Shown: positions 1 through 12,300, counted from the stretch's first letter. The stretch is DNA of 64,000 nt from Helichrysum umbraculigerum (GCA_949592205.1 CATIUR010000003.1:161933759-161997758); one strand, 5' to 3'. Program-made: numbers and translations. The notes: generated from the letters alone by a model not told the origin.

Positions 1-252
1 TTTTGCGATGACACCATCACTTTCAGGTGATTCACATCTTCCTTAATTGTTTCTATGATGTTAGTAACACCCTTTTCACCTTAGAAATTTTGTTAAATAA
101 TGATTAACTTTGTTTTGATAGGCGGGCTGATGGCGTTTAGCTCAATATTTGTTGTCAGCAACTCGCTACTTCTACAACTCCACGGGTCTGGCCAAAAAAT
201 AAAAAAGAAAGTGGCTAACATAAGTGAAAAGCTGATTAAACCTGCATCTTAA
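1..252 (+). CDS. PAA2: Copper-transporting P-type ATPase PAA2/HMA8-like, chloroplastic, C-terminal end (partial)
   Basis: The last two coding pieces are visible. Positions 2-26 read FAMTPSLS and end in phase 1 at a GT donor (27-28). A 95-base intron ends in AG at 120-121. The last exon, 122-252, completes a Gly codon and reads GLMAFSSIFVVSNSLLLQLHG and on to TAA at 250-252. The motif TPSLSGG-LMA-SSIFVVSNSLLLQLH is what I recall of the last transmembrane segment of plant PAA2/HMA8, the P1B-type ATPase that moves copper across the thylakoid membrane toward plastocyanin. The tail after the membrane helix is lysine-rich. All catalytic parts (the DKTG phosphorylation site, CPC channel motif and metal-binding domain) lie upstream of the window, so activity cannot be judged. 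PAA1/HMA6 is the main alternative; its end differs as I remember it. Confidence 0.8.
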
Positions 253-786
253 TAGCTAAAGAGGATTACCACTGCACTTGGTGAGGTTCTTCCATCTGTT
301 GATAAGTTATCGATGCAGGCTTCATTAGGTGTGATGTTGGGGGTATAACTACTACGATTTAATGCAGTTCTTATCGAGCTCCGATTCATTATAAACAATT
401 TAACTAGAGGAAATTAAATGGCTAGGCAAAGTAATAATGATAGAACGTGTTTGTAGCTTTGCCATGATGCAACCACATATAGAGTACAAAAGAACAAATT
501 TTACATGTAATGTTTATGTAGTGGTGGCAATGGATGTTCAAATAATAATAATAATATATAAGCTTTGTAGTGGTTTAAGAGTTTTTATGAGCATTTGAAT
601 AAATTTCAGAAGATGTTGATTTAGCTCCGTCTTTGTTCAAAGTAATTACGATAGTGTTCAAAACACAAAATAAAAACACTTAAACTGAAAATAGCCTATA
701 TATGTACAGACACCGAGTACAATATGCTCCGTATAATAATCTCCCTCTGTTCAATACTTTTCCCAAAAACAAAAATCCTACTTAGC
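253..786. other. PAA2 3' untranslated region and intergenic DNA
   Basis: AT-rich sequence with no convincing reading frame. The first couple of hundred bases are presumably the 3' UTR of the ATPase gene. Around 741-780 there is a CTCCCTCTGTTC-like motif resembling one end of a Stowaway MITE, but I see no matching second end. Confidence 0.5.
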
Positions 787-796
787 TTACGAAAAA

Positions 797-1024
797 ATGT
801 TGATCGATGATGAGAGAATCGCGGGATGGAAAAAATTAAGGAGTCGGTCTGAGAGATTCAAAGATTGGAAAGAGATGTTAGATGTACTTGGGTACGGTCG
901 TGTACATCTATCAGACTTTATCAGTGGATATCGTATTGCATATGGCAATGCTTCTGATTCATCTGATGACGAAACGAAAATCAACGACAAGGAGAAGAAA
1001 ATCAACTACAACGAGCTAGAATAA
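797..1024 (+). CDS. Hypothetical small acidic/basic protein, tandem copy 1
   Basis: A 75-codon frame beginning MLIDDERIAGWKK and ending in an acidic-lysine tail (SSDDETKINDKEKK). I do not recognise the family. It is probably real or a relic of a real gene, because the same protein sequence recurs at 1040-1215 with mostly silent or conservative changes and with the shared stretch RSRSERFKDWKEML. The central part (LGYGRVHLSDFISGYRIAYGNA) could be a small folded segment; the tail is charged and probably disordered. No signal peptide or membrane segment is seen. It may be an exon of a longer gene rather than a full protein. Confidence 0.4.
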   Translation: MLIDDERIAGWKKLRSRSERFKDWKEMLDVLGYGRVHLSDFISGYRIAYGNASDSSDDETKINDKEKKINYNELE

Positions 1025-1215
1025 AAAAAGTGGAGAAAAATGTTGATCGATGATGAGAGAATCACGGAATGGAAAAAATCGAGGAGTCGGTCTGAGAGAT
1101 TCAAAGACTGGAAAGAGATGTTGGCTATACTTGGGTATGGTCGCGTACATCTATCAGTGGATATCATATTGCATATGGCAATGCTCCTGATTCATCTGAC
1201 GACGAAACGAAAATC
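797..1215 (+). repeat. Direct tandem duplication of about 240 bases
   Basis: Units begin at 797 and 1040, each opening with the same 20 bases ATGTTGATCGATGATGAGAG. They stay highly similar until about 1215 apart from the 10-base deletion in unit 2. The spacing of 243 bases keeps phase. Confidence 0.85.
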
Positions 1216-1515
1216 AAAGACAACGAGAAGAACATGAAGAAGAAGAAGAAGAAGAAGAAGAAGATGGTAATTGAAACATCAACAACAACATCGTCATCAT
1301 CATCTGATCATGAATCTCCTCCTCCTCCTCCTCCTCCTCGCCCTAAACAGAAACAAAATCAACACATCCATTTTGTATCTGACTCAGATGATGAATCTGA
1401 CTACAGGAGGAAGAAGGAGATGGTAACCGAAACAACATCATCTGATGAATCTCCTCCCTCTGCTAACCAGAATCGACACATCCATTTTCTATACAAATCA
1501 GATGATGATGAGTAG
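1040..1515 (+). pseudogene. Hypothetical protein, tandem copy 2 plus Lys/Ser/Pro-rich tail, broken by a 10-base deletion
   Basis: This copy starts MLIDDERITEWKK and follows copy 1 until HLS. It then lacks the ten bases GACTTTATCA found in copy 1 at 918-927, and the frame shifts to a short stop at 1237. In the shifted frame the homologous residues continue (SGYHIAYGNAPDSSDDETK) and run on without a stop through a run of nine lysines, a serine run, a seven-proline run and two copies of an HIHF-containing unit (QNQHIHFVSDSDDES and NRHIHFLYKSDDDE), ending at TAG 1513-1515. So the downstream ORF at 1234-1515 is the tail of this copy and copy 1 has lost or never had it. The deletion lies between two ATCA repeats, typical of slippage. 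Function unknown. Confidence 0.45.
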
Positions 1516-2229
1516 GATTCAGAAAAGAAAATCAACAACAAAAAGCAGTTGGTATCTAATTTAATTGCCTTTTACCTTTTACTCTTAATGATACGTGAAT
1601 GAAAGTCTGGACTTGGTCACCTCCTCTATAACTAAAAGCCCATATAAGTTGTTGCATGCATGTAGCATTGTAGTGCACATCATCCATTTTATATAATATT
1701 TCTAAAGTCTAGCTAGTTACATGTAGGTAAAATCATGTAGGTATCCATGTTTCCACGTAAATTATAATTCAATACCCATGGGATCCGAGTTGTTTTTGAT
1801 TTGGCATGCTAGTTACTGTTACTAGATTCTTGTAGGAGAAACACACATCTTTTATATATAGGTCTGTTTTAACAAGAATTTGTGTTGCTCTATAGGTTTG
1901 TTTGTTTATGATAATGCAATTGTAACACGCACTCTGTCTCCAAATGCTTATTAGACGAGACGCTTTAGCCAAAATCACATACTCGAGGACTTGTACGCAA
2001 GCCTCACATTACATAACAATTAAGCCTGATTAAAAATGATAAGATCAGACATTTTTCTCAATTAGAAATGAACAAAAACAAACATGTTTTCTTGCTAATG
2101 GTCTTAATGAATGATCACATACTTCCCTTTTTGGTATCACTACAGTTTCCTCTTCTTTTATGTTAGTTATAATAATTCCTATCTGCTACATAACCCAATT
2201 GGCTATGCATTATCTTCCCGTGTTCCGAC
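1516..2229. other. Intergenic region, nothing recognised
   Basis: AT-rich sequence with no supportable gene, RNA or transposon end. The right part presumably holds the 3' UTR of the OXS3-like gene, which ends at 2230 on the minus strand. Confidence 0.5.
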
Positions 2230-5200
2230 CTAACAATTTTCAATGTCAGTGGAGTTTAGACCAAATCTAGAACTGCATTGATGCAAGTTAACCATTGAAA
2301 ATGATCTCATGGAGGACAGATTCTGCTTTTTCAACAACAATGGTTTGTTGAGTTGAGGTTGTGCTGTGTGTCTGTTTGAGTCGGGCTCCTCGCTTTCTGA
2401 AGCAAAGCGCAATGTGGTGGTTGTGGGTTTCTTTGATATACGCCCTGTGTTGATATTCGATAGGTTGAAACCACGGTTCTTGTTCTTGGTTGATAAAAGA
2501 GTGGAAGCCAGAAGATTTCGTCGCTTTCTAGTGTACGCGTTTTCTGGTTTTGCGATATCTTTTATTGATGGAGTTGATGAAGGCCATACATCAGCTAAAC
2601 AAGTAAAGGATTTCGATTTCCCACTGTAGAACGTCGAAATTCCTCTCCTGCAAAATAAAATTCTTTCAAAGATACTTCCAAGATATCAGAACTGTATGTA
2701 TATGAACTTAATATCATACCTTTTATATCTTTGTATTAAGCTGCAATCCTTAAGCATTTTGAAACATATATAAATGATAGATAGAAAGAAAGTAGACACT
2801 CAAAATAGAAAAAAACATAATATATCTCATATTTCATAAACTGTTTTTAGTCAATTCCTATGTTATTGGACTAGTCTACTGGTTTGTGCTTGATGCTTGA
2901 CAAACCTTGATCATCTTTACAGAGCAGCTGAAATGGTACAAGTTACAAGAGCAAGTGTACAAGTGATGGCTTTGTGATCATACATTAATGTCTACATCCA
3001 ATGTTATTCCCTAGCTTGTAGTAACTAGTCTTTGGTCAGTGACACAAGTTTTAGAATTGTGGTCCAAATTGGACCAGCAAATTGTTAGATAGACGACTAC
3101 ATGTGCAGCCATGATCCATACAATGTATTTATAAACCTACCAAAGTAAGAAAAGTTGCATTTGTTCACATTAAACTAAACCATCCACAAAACATGCCCAA
3201 TCAATGCTTTGTTAACCTTTCTTTTTAGTCTATGTACTTACCCCACTCCTTATCTTTTTTCTTTATATCTTATCTTTTACTTTATCAACATAATAATAAA
3301 CAAAAAAAGAGGATAACATAATTCCCATAAGGGCCCCTTATATGGGAATATACCATTATCATATATATTTCAAAATTTTGTGGTTTACTTTATTAAAAAA
3401 GGAGATGATTTGTGCAGCTAACGTCTAACCGAAGGTGGTGATATTTCCACCAAACTTTTTGATAGATCCACCACATTTATGCATTGAAAGCTTGTACTGT
3501 ACAAACTGGTATTACACAATAGTGGTGGATTTATCAAAAACTTTGGTGGATTTATCATCACCCCTAACCGAATGGATCTTATAGATGTGCAGCAACACCG
3601 TTTGTTACACGTGAAATTCGTACGATAATTTATTTTCATAAAGTGGTACCAATATTTTTTTACTACATATATTATATACGGAGTATATTGTTAGATGAGT
3701 GGGTTAGTTGACCTAAGCCCACAATTCGGTTTGGGCCACCTATAGTCTAATAAGTTTACTCAACAGGTAAAATAATTGTAATATGTTTCAGTTGTGGTGA
3801 CATAAGGTAATAATGGGAACCAAGAACATTAATTAACATAATGTGATCATAAGTCATTAAAAATATCTATCTTTAAGCTTAAAGATGTCGAGAAAATGAG
3901 ACAAAGATGATAATTATTGCAACTTTTACGAAAAGATGAAATCGGTTGCGATTTGACAACAAATCTGACTTCATTTCTAAGTAAAAATCATATACTCACA
4001 ACACGACACAAAATTAGAAAGTGTTTCAATAATGTCAAAACCGAGGTGCAATACTAAACTAAACTAGCAGGATGGATATTTGTCTTATACTCGTAATAAA
4101 GTGCATAATATATCTCTACCTCTTTATTAAGCATTCTCATAATCTCATGTGTTGACCTTATGTCATATGGAAAATCCCCATAATACCCTTCTATTTAATC
4201 TTAAATAAAAAAAATAATGTTAACACAAATGACTCTTTCTATTACCAACTTTTCACCTAACATGTCAACTTATTTTGGCAAGTCAACTATACAATAACTC
4301 TACAAAATCAATTACATCAAAACATTCACTACTCAATCAATTACAAAATCACTACACAAAAAAAACATAGTAAAATTAATACTGTATAAACGCACTTGTA
4401 CTCATGAAAAAAATACCAATCTATTTATGTGCGTTTGGATTTTGCTATTTGAAGTTTAAATTTATTTTCAATTATCTGTTATATAATTTTTTCACGTAAT
4501 CATATGAATATGACATTTATAATGCACACATCTTAGACATGCAGTGTTTTTTTAATTTGTTATAGTGGTGTTCATCATATTACTTCGTATTATTATTATT
4601 ATTTGCTTGATTTAAGCCGTATATTTTATATCAATTTTTCAACTCCTCTTTCACAACATTTTTTCACGAATTTCAAATATATTCCCGTCGCATTGCGCGG
4701 GTTATCGGCTAGTAAATTTTTATAGGACAACTTTATATATCAGATCCACAATTTATTAGTAACCACAAAATTTTTTAATTTAATTTAAAAGTTTGTCACA
4801 ATGAACGAAAGAATATGCCAATAAATTTGGGATAAAATTCGTCTGTGCAATTAATTGGAAGATTAGATATAGTACTAACAAATTTCCAGAATTTGATGCA
4901 AATCAAGTGTGTGTTTTTTAACCAGCAGAGATATATCAATCAAGATGTAAAAATACTATCATGAATCAAAACATTAATTAATACAAATAAAGAGATCAAA
5001 ATTAACAAACCTTATCGGAAGCGCTTCTTCAAGAGCTTGAATCGCATCGTCAATACTTCCATTAGTACTGATCTTATTAGTCATCATGAAGTCGTTGTGA
5101 TCATTTCTGTAACAACTTTGAGCATCTTCTTCGTTGTTATCTTCTTCGTCGTCGCTATTTTCGCCGATTGACGAACTAGTAGACGAATTACATTCTTCCT

Positions 5201-5324
5201 CGTCTATGATCTTCATGAATGTTGTTGTTGTTCTGACGTTTCCGTGATTAGAAATAATTGTTGATGATGGCTGATGAGGAAATTGCAACATCTGGCGATG
5301 ATCAGCAACCGCATTTGCATCCAT
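2230..5324 (-). CDS. OXIDATIVE STRESS 3 (OXS3)-like protein, two exons
   Basis: Exon 1 is 5011-5324 and exon 2 is 2230-2647, joined by a 2363-base intron (GT at 5010-5009, AG at 2649-2648, phase 2), giving about 243 residues. Exon 1 opens MDANAVADHRQM, has the serine motif STSSSIGENSDDEED (about residue 47) followed by an acidic stretch, and ends in SIDDAIQALEEALPI. Exon 2 continues R-RGISTFYSGKSKSFTCLADV and SIKDIAKPENAYTRKRRNLLA. The SSSIGxNSDDE, LEEALPI-RG and SGKSKSF motifs with the basic KPENxYxRKRRN segment are hallmarks of plant OXS3 proteins, small chromatin-associated nuclear factors tied to heavy-metal and oxidative stress tolerance. In-frame Met codons at 5345 and 5396 are possible earlier starts; 5324 matches the family start best. 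Function is inferred from the family. Confidence 0.8.
3433..3563. mobile_element. MITE, 131 bases, in the OXS3-like intron
   Basis: The element folds into a hairpin: AGGTGGTGAT...CCACCAAACTTTTTGAT on the left pairs with ATCAAAAACTTTGGTGG...ATCATCACCC on the right. It is flanked by the exact 8-base duplication CTAACCGA at 3425-3432 and 3564-3571. An 8-base duplication suggests a hAT-type transposase. Confidence 0.75.
4083..4712 (+). mobile_element. Non-autonomous Helitron in the OXS3-like intron
   Basis: The left end reads TCTTATACTCGTAATAAAG, like many plant Helitron 5' ends. The right end has the GC-rich hairpin CCCGTCGCATTGCGCGGG followed about ten bases later by CTAG, with T as the next host base. 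No coding sequence is present. The 5' end is preceded by G rather than the usual A, so the left boundary is less certain than the right. Confidence 0.55.
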
Positions 5325-5482
5325 TTCTTGTGATTTAAGTTTCATGTGTATGTATAAAAAGTTGATTAAATAAGTGAAGTGATGGATTTTATACAAATTC
5401 TAATGTAATGGATGAGGTAACTGTGGGCGCTCAATGATGGAGATTGGAATCGGTGTGTGTTATTATTGTGTGTCTATAATCT

Positions 5483-5512
5483 ATATCTATATAATATAAT
5501 ATATATATGATT
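5483..5512 (-). promoter_or_regulatory. Possible TATA region of the OXS3-like gene
   Basis: A long TATATAATATAA tract lies 160-190 bases upstream of the chosen ATG on the minus strand. This is a plausible core promoter by composition and position only. Confidence 0.25.
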
Positions 5513-5618
5513 TTTATATATATGCAGATAAGCTGTGAGTGCTTTTTTTGTACTCCCTTTCTTATAATAATGCTATTAAAATAATATTGAACCATTACTC
5601 GGTATCGGTTTGTAAAAA

Positions 5619-5691
5619 GGGGATGTAGCTCAGATGGTAGAGCGCTCGCTTAGCATGCGAGAGGTACGGGGATCGATACCCCGCATCTCCA
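5619..5691 (+). tRNA. tRNA-Ala (anticodon AGC)
   Basis: Complete cloverleaf. The acceptor arm GGGGATG pairs with CATCTCC; the D arm GCTC/GAGC encloses AGATGGTA; the anticodon stem CTCGC/GCGAG encloses loop TTAGCAT with AGC at 5652-5654; the T arm CGGGG/CCCCG encloses ATCGATA. The discriminator base is A at 5691. There is no intron and no encoded CCA, as expected for a nuclear eukaryotic gene. A- and B-box promoter elements are intact and T-rich runs follow from about 5706. It lies divergently upstream of the OXS3-like gene. Confidence 0.97.
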
Positions 5692-6368
5692 TATTTTGGT
5701 AAGTAATTTTATTGTTTTATTCTTGTCAATATTTCATTTGGGCTTAATTTGGTTTCTGAAGTTTGCAATTTAGGCCTCTCTATCGTATGAGCTGATATAT
5801 TTTAAAACCATCTTGAGTAAAAATAACCGGTTAGTAGTAACAGTATTATGTGATGGGCTGGCCTTTACTAAACAAAAATAAATAAATGGGAACTCATCCT
5901 CTTCTAAGTTCTAAATCCCATACCTTATTTCCAGTTATTATTCAACTCCATATGTTGTTTCAAATTGACAATTACCACGCTTTATGTAATGCCACTTCTA
6001 AATGAACAAAAATGTGATCCGTTCGAATCATGAATATGTCACACATATATAATAAGGATTGCCGAAAACAAAGTACATACTTCTTAACTCTTAGCGCTAA
6101 GAATTGTTGATTAGTACTATTAAGGTCGATTATAATAGTGATAGTTGAGATCGAACTAATACTTCAAACCCAACGGATTTGATATATAGCCAACCAATAT
6201 GGTCTCAAAATCATTCAGTCTTCTACGCTACAAAAGGCAGTACATGTAACCCTTTTGTTAAAACATACTGTATAACATAAGAAAGCTGAAATACTCACAT
6301 GATTGACTGAAAGGAAAATAAATATAGCAGTTTGCATGTCAACAAAGTGTGTCTAGCTAATTAAGATT
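5692..6368. other. Intergenic region, nothing recognised
   Basis: AT-rich sequence between tRNA-Ala and the 3' end of hydrolase gene A. It presumably contains the 3' UTR of gene A on the minus strand. I see no element ends. Confidence 0.5.
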
Positions 6369-9300
6369 TCATGAGGAGGCACACAAGAAATTGTAGAGAA
6401 TTTTATTGAAGTTCTTGGCTTGTTCAATCTGAGGTACATGTGATGTCTTCTTCATCACCTCCAATGATGCATTCTCCCCCAACATCCTTAATCAAAAACA
6501 ACATTAGTTAATTAATCACACTCGTCAAAATCAACACATTTTAAAGCAAAAGTGATCAACCGGGGCTGACAGGAGTTTTCATACGATATATTTTTCCACT
6601 AACATGCCAATTGTGTCATCGTTAATCGGGTTTAGATGATTAAGATTGTTGATCGTTAAGTTTTAATCTTCTTCAATATCATACCAAGTAATGTAACTGA
6701 CATACATATATATAGTTACATGTAATGTACAGAAATCGTGATATAAGGGAAGGGAAGAAGGACATACTCTTTAAGTTCCTTAGCCATATCCAATAAAAAG
6801 ATGTTATCCTGATCACCCCATATGATTAACACTTCCTACATGTGACAAAAAAGAAGAAATAATTCAAATTAATAAGGTTAGAAGAAAGTAACACTATTTG
6901 TATAATTTGTTGTTATTTTTATAATGGTTTAATAATGGTTTAATCCGTAAAGTTTCACTTTTTTTTTCGTTTTAACCACTCAACTTAGGGTCAATAATGG
7001 TTTAATCCCTGAACTTTCAATTTGTTTTCGTTTTAACCACTCAACTTTGTTTTAAACGTTTTAACCACTCAATTTATGAGTTGACCATACTTTAACCACT
7101 AAAGTTGATTTAACCATTAAAAAAAACCCTTTCGTTAACTTATAATGAAAGTTTAGATCGGGATATATAAACTTTGAATTGATTTTTTTATCGACTAAGG
7201 TTGTCAAGAGAGAGATCTTACCTAGAATCGTTTTTGTATTCACGGGATCGAAACCGTAAGATCAAATCGGGATCGTAACTACTCATACATTATGATCTCA
7301 TAAATGTGTATTATAATGCATATAAAAGATTAATTGCATGACAAAGAATAAACATGTTAACCTTTTATTGGACAAAAATTAACTAATTTATATTTTCTTA
7401 ACTTATATTCATGTTAAGTAAGATCGGATCGGATCGACATCGTAAGATCCTATGCTCAAATCGAAATCGTAAGATCTTACGATCCCGTTTTGATCTTACG
7501 ATTTCGATCTTGTGAAGACAAAAACGATCCTAGGTAAGATCTCTCTCTTGACAACCTTAGTCGATAAAAAATCAGTTCAAAGTTTATATATCCCGATCTA
7601 AACTTTCATTATTTTTTTAAATGGGTAAATAAACTTTAGTGGTTAAAGTATGGTCAACTCATAAGTTGAGTGGTTAAAACGTTTAAAACAAAGTTGAGTG
7701 GTTAAAACGAAAACAAATTGAAAGTTCAGGGATCAAACCATTATTGACCCTAAGTTGAGTGGTTAAAACATTCAAAAAAAAGTTGAGTGGTTAAAACGAA
7801 AAAAAAAAAGTGAAACTTTAGGGATTAAACCATTATTAACCCTTTTATAATTGGCGTACGTAATGAATTTAACCTGTTGAAGAGGCGAAATGTTAGGCTT
7901 GTCATGTTGACCAAGTGCCAACCCTTTTAGCAATTCCAGTTTCTCTTTTCTGTTTTCACTATACAATTTCTGCACCCAAAAAAACACAATTACTCTATAA
8001 AATGTTTTATCACTAATCATCACTAACTATATAAAAACACCCTTTCCGGCTTGTAATGTTTATCACTAATCACTAACTTGAGTCAGATATGTATATAATG
8101 ACTTTAAATCACACCGTATCTAACGATCAACGTTGTCATTTATCAATATTTTTGTACCTAAATGATTGAAATCGTAGAATTGGTAAATACCAAATATCTT
8201 TAAAAATGGACATCGTTTTTGAAAACATCTATAGTATGTATTGAACTTTAAGACATCGTAGAGTGCATGTAGAGTTTCATTTATGGATAATACTAAAATA
8301 GGTTAGTTCCGTTTTTTGAGGTTACTCAAAAAGAAAAATTAACATATAATATACTATATATACGGAGTACAAGTTTAGTACATACAATATAACGAATAAA
8401 ATTATATCTCATACACAATAAAAAAGTGTAAAGTTTAATTACTAGTAATAACTAAACAATAAAGCCTTTTATAAACATATATACATAAGCATCGCCTCTA
8501 TTGTAACATCACCCGCATTTAAATATTACTAGTAGCTTCACCTCATAAATTCCTCGTAAAAAAATACAAATAGTCTACTCTTGTTACACTTTCGTTTTCT
8601 GAGTCCATTATTCTCAATTATAGTAAATGCAATGTATTTAAAGACATTTTAGCGTTTATTAATGTACTTAACCATTTGTATTTTTATCTAAAAACACATG
8701 ATGTCGGATTAGCTACGCATTTTAACTGCATGTCAACACGATTGCGAACTCGCGATGGTGACATGTAGAGGTGGCAAAATGAATGGGTCGGGTCGGGTCG
8801 GGTCACGGGTCTAGATGGGTCCGGGTCTAGATGGGTCATTTAGAAGGATGGGTCTAAACGGATCCGGGTCAAATGGGTCTCGGGTCGGGTTCACCAAACT
8901 TTTTTTTATTTATTTGAGTGAAAAATGAAAAAAATGAAATGAGGTGGAAAAAAAAAAATTTACCCGCTAGACCCGTCTAAACCCGTTGGTTAATTGTTAC
9001 ACAATTAGAGGTTATATTGAAAAACCCATTTAGACCCATCCAAAAAATGGGGAGGAGACCCAACAAACCCATCCCCTCCTAAAAATTAACCAAATTGACT
9101 CATAATTAACCAATGGGTCTAAAATTGCCACCTCTAGTGACATGTTATGCTTGTTCGTCCATATGTGAACAAGTTGCAATTTTAGTTTGCAAATGTAATT
9201 GGGCTTACAAATTAAATTACTCAATATCTTAGCTAAAAAAGAAAAAAAAAAAAAAAAGTTACTCTGTATTATACTAAAATCATGAATTATCTCGAATATA

Positions 9301-12300
9301 ATTGTTGGAAAGTAACTTTAAACTCTAAAGATTTGATTCATAAATTTAGTTTGGGATATTCTAAATTTGAATCGGTTTAAAATTGGTAAGGTCGTTATTT
9401 TATTACGATTAGTATTTTGAGTTTGTCTAGTATTAGGATACCATTAATTAATTTATTCTATAATACGGGTACTTAGTTTTAGAAATTCAGTTTTAATTTA
9501 CAGCTTGAATTGAATAAACGCTTTCAATTTTAATTCGTTTATTTTTATGTTGTTCTTGGTATTCGTTCCATACCCTAACAATAAGGGTCCGGTTCACAGG
9601 AGCACAGGGCAAAGTAAGGAGGGACCTTTTTGCAATTTTGACAAATTTGTAAAAAGAAGGAGGGACTTATTTGCAATTTTGATAAAGTTGATGATCCACT
9701 TATAAAAATTCGTGATAAAAATTCCTAAAAATTATCAAAAAACTTGTTTAATTACAAAACTATTTAATATGCAAGATTCAGTAAAAATAAAATAAAAAAA
9801 CGTAGGAAGCAGTGATAAATATATAAGATGCAGTAACAAAATAAAAAAAGACGTAGTAACAATAAAATACATGATGCAGCAACAAAAATATATAAGATGC
9901 GGTAACAAAATGAAAAAAGACGCAGTAACATTAAAATACATGATGCAGTAACAAAATATATAAGATGCAATAACAAAAAAATACAAGATTTAATAACAAA
10001 TATATACAAAGATGCAGTAACAAATATATACAAGATGCTGTAAATAAAAGTAATACTAATTGTTTATATTCAAGAATAAAATCAAAGATTTACAAAACCA
10101 TCAAAAATGCTAAAATATACATAAGATGCAGTTAAAATATACAAAAGATTCAGTGATAAGTAATCACAGTTTTTATAGATCTAAAAAGTATGATGCAGTT
10201 AAAAAAATGTAAGATATTTAATAACAAATATACAAAGATGCAATAACAAATATATACAAGATGCTGTAAATAAAAGTAATACTAATTGTTTATATTCAAG
10301 AATAATATCAAAGATTTACAAAAACATCAAAAATGTTAAAATATACATAAGATGCAGTAATAATATACAAAAGATGCAGTGATAAGTGCTCACAGTTTTT
10401 ATAGATCTAAAAAGTATGATGCAGTTAAAAAAATGTGAGATGTAGTCAAAGAAATGTGAGATGTAGTCAAAGAAATGTACGATGCAGTTGTGTTTAGATA
10501 TTGAACATTTGAACTACGAGTTCAAGATTCAAATCTATATAGTGATGGTGGAACGGCGATTGTGGACACCGACGTTGGATCAAACTAACAATAATTATAC
10601 ACAAAAGGAATAAATTTCATCAAAACAGAATATACCTTCACAAACATGACAAATGATCTAACAGCTCACATTTAAATTTTAGTTAGGTGTCTATGCAAGT
10701 GACCACCCTACTAACCAATCAACTTACATCTTTTAGATATGTACTCTCCTCATGCTCGATATTATTTAAATAACCACAATTTCCATTCGTCACACAGACG
10801 CTAAATTCAAATAGCTACAAATCAATCTCAATTATCAATTAATTAGCATTTCTAGATCTAAAATTTTGTTCAAGCCCCAAAATTAGTTCAATGGCGACAG
10901 AAGAACCTATGGTTGCGACGGAGCCGATCGGTGTTGATAAATGAGTAACAGAATAGAAACCTGAAGTTCCGGTAACTGAAAAGGTTAAGAAGACTAGTCT
11001 TCTTCAGCTCCGATCTAAACTCATCACGATCAACAGTACCGTTATGATCACCGTCAAACGAAGCGAACACCGAATCGTAAAGGCGCGTGAGTTCTTCCGG
11101 CGGCATGGCGGTGTCGACACCGAAGTGTGTTTCCAACAATTGCATCGATTCAAAGGATTTACACATCTCAGATCTGCGGTGGTAAACCTCTGATGTGATC
11201 TTCATCGTGCTTGAAACGGAAGTGTAGCTCGTCGGAAAATCGTGCTGGTTGCGGTGGTGACTTCGGTAGGTGGTGGACGAAGGTTGTCGTTGTTGTGTCG
11301 GTATCTTTCTTGTAGAGAGAGGGATATAGAGAAAGTTCAGTGTGTGTTTGAGAAATGAAAAAGATATTGAACATGGTATATAATTAAGAAATTGCAAATA
11401 AGTCCCTTGCCCTTCTTGCCCTCTTTAAATGGCATTCTCCTCTGATCCTAAATCTAACAATAATTGTAAATCAAAACTCAACATCATAATCATAAGTAAA
11501 ATTAATCCATAAAACGAGCAATTAAATGAGTCCGTGTCTTAAATTTAAATATTTCAACCATTTAATTTCGTTTCGTGTGTTGACAATAATAAACAATTAA
11601 TAACTTTCTTCTAGTCTAGATATATTTACCATATCCTAATTTATAGGAGTATAATTAGTTAATTACTAATGTACTAGATTATAGACCCGTGTATACACGG
11701 GCTTTGTAAGATAAGTTCATGTTTCAAATATAAGTAACATTTGTCATTGTTAATATGTAATCGTTAAATGTGACTATTAGTTAAGTAGGTATTAACCATA
11801 TTATCGGTTAAATTGAGTAATTATAGATTATGTTAGCAAAATATGTAGACAATCATTTTATTAATAGTGAAAATAAAAGTCGTAGAATGATAATGAAATA
11901 TCCAACATCCAACAGAGCTTAAAAATTGTTAAGCGAGAAAATTGTAATAAAGTAGTATCAAACATCAATAGTAAGGCATCATATTCTCTTGTAGTACCTT
12001 TGTGTATACTACATTTGTCGTAGTATTCGTAAGCTAGTCGTGTTCTTTACAAATTAGTATATTCAATCATTTCTTTGTTGTCACATGCAAAACTGATAAT
12101 CGAAAGTTTAAATAGAGAATGATTGAATATTTTATTATTATTCTACAACTTTTATAATTAAGATTGAGTTATGAGAAGAATTAAATAGAGAATTTATAAT
12201 ATCATGACTTTTTCAATATTTAGGTACAATTTTTTCCAATGTATTTGATTCGTTAATCGAAAGTTTAATAAAATCAATGAATTTGATTGTGTAATAGGTA

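Larger units (their letters stand above)
9585..11454. mobile_element. Pack-MULE M1, 1870 bases, carrying host gene fragments
   Basis: Exact 9-base target duplication TAACAATAA at 9576-9584 and 11455-11463. Ends are GGGTCCGGTTCACAGGAG on the left and, inverted, GATTTAGGATCAGAGGAG on the right; both then run into a GGGCAA...GGGAC-TTTTTGCAATTT stretch. Positions about 9585-10590 are inverted copies of the right portion of M2 (15840-18410), with many GATGCAGT motifs. The interior (about 10700-11240) is not transposon-like: it holds a fragment resembling a linker-histone 5' end and an EF-hand gene fragment. No transposase is present, so it depends on an autonomous relative. Confidence 0.88.

Noticed and set aside
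2366..2629. 87-codon plus-strand frame
   Set aside because: It is the shadow of OXS3-like exon 2 on the minus strand, which has the family motifs and good splice sites.
9735..10033. Two overlapping minus-strand frames rich in Phe/Tyr/Ile/Cys
   Set aside because: They are translations of the GATGCAGTAACAAA-type subterminal repeats of MULE M1. Mirror versions occur at 17970-18242 in M2.
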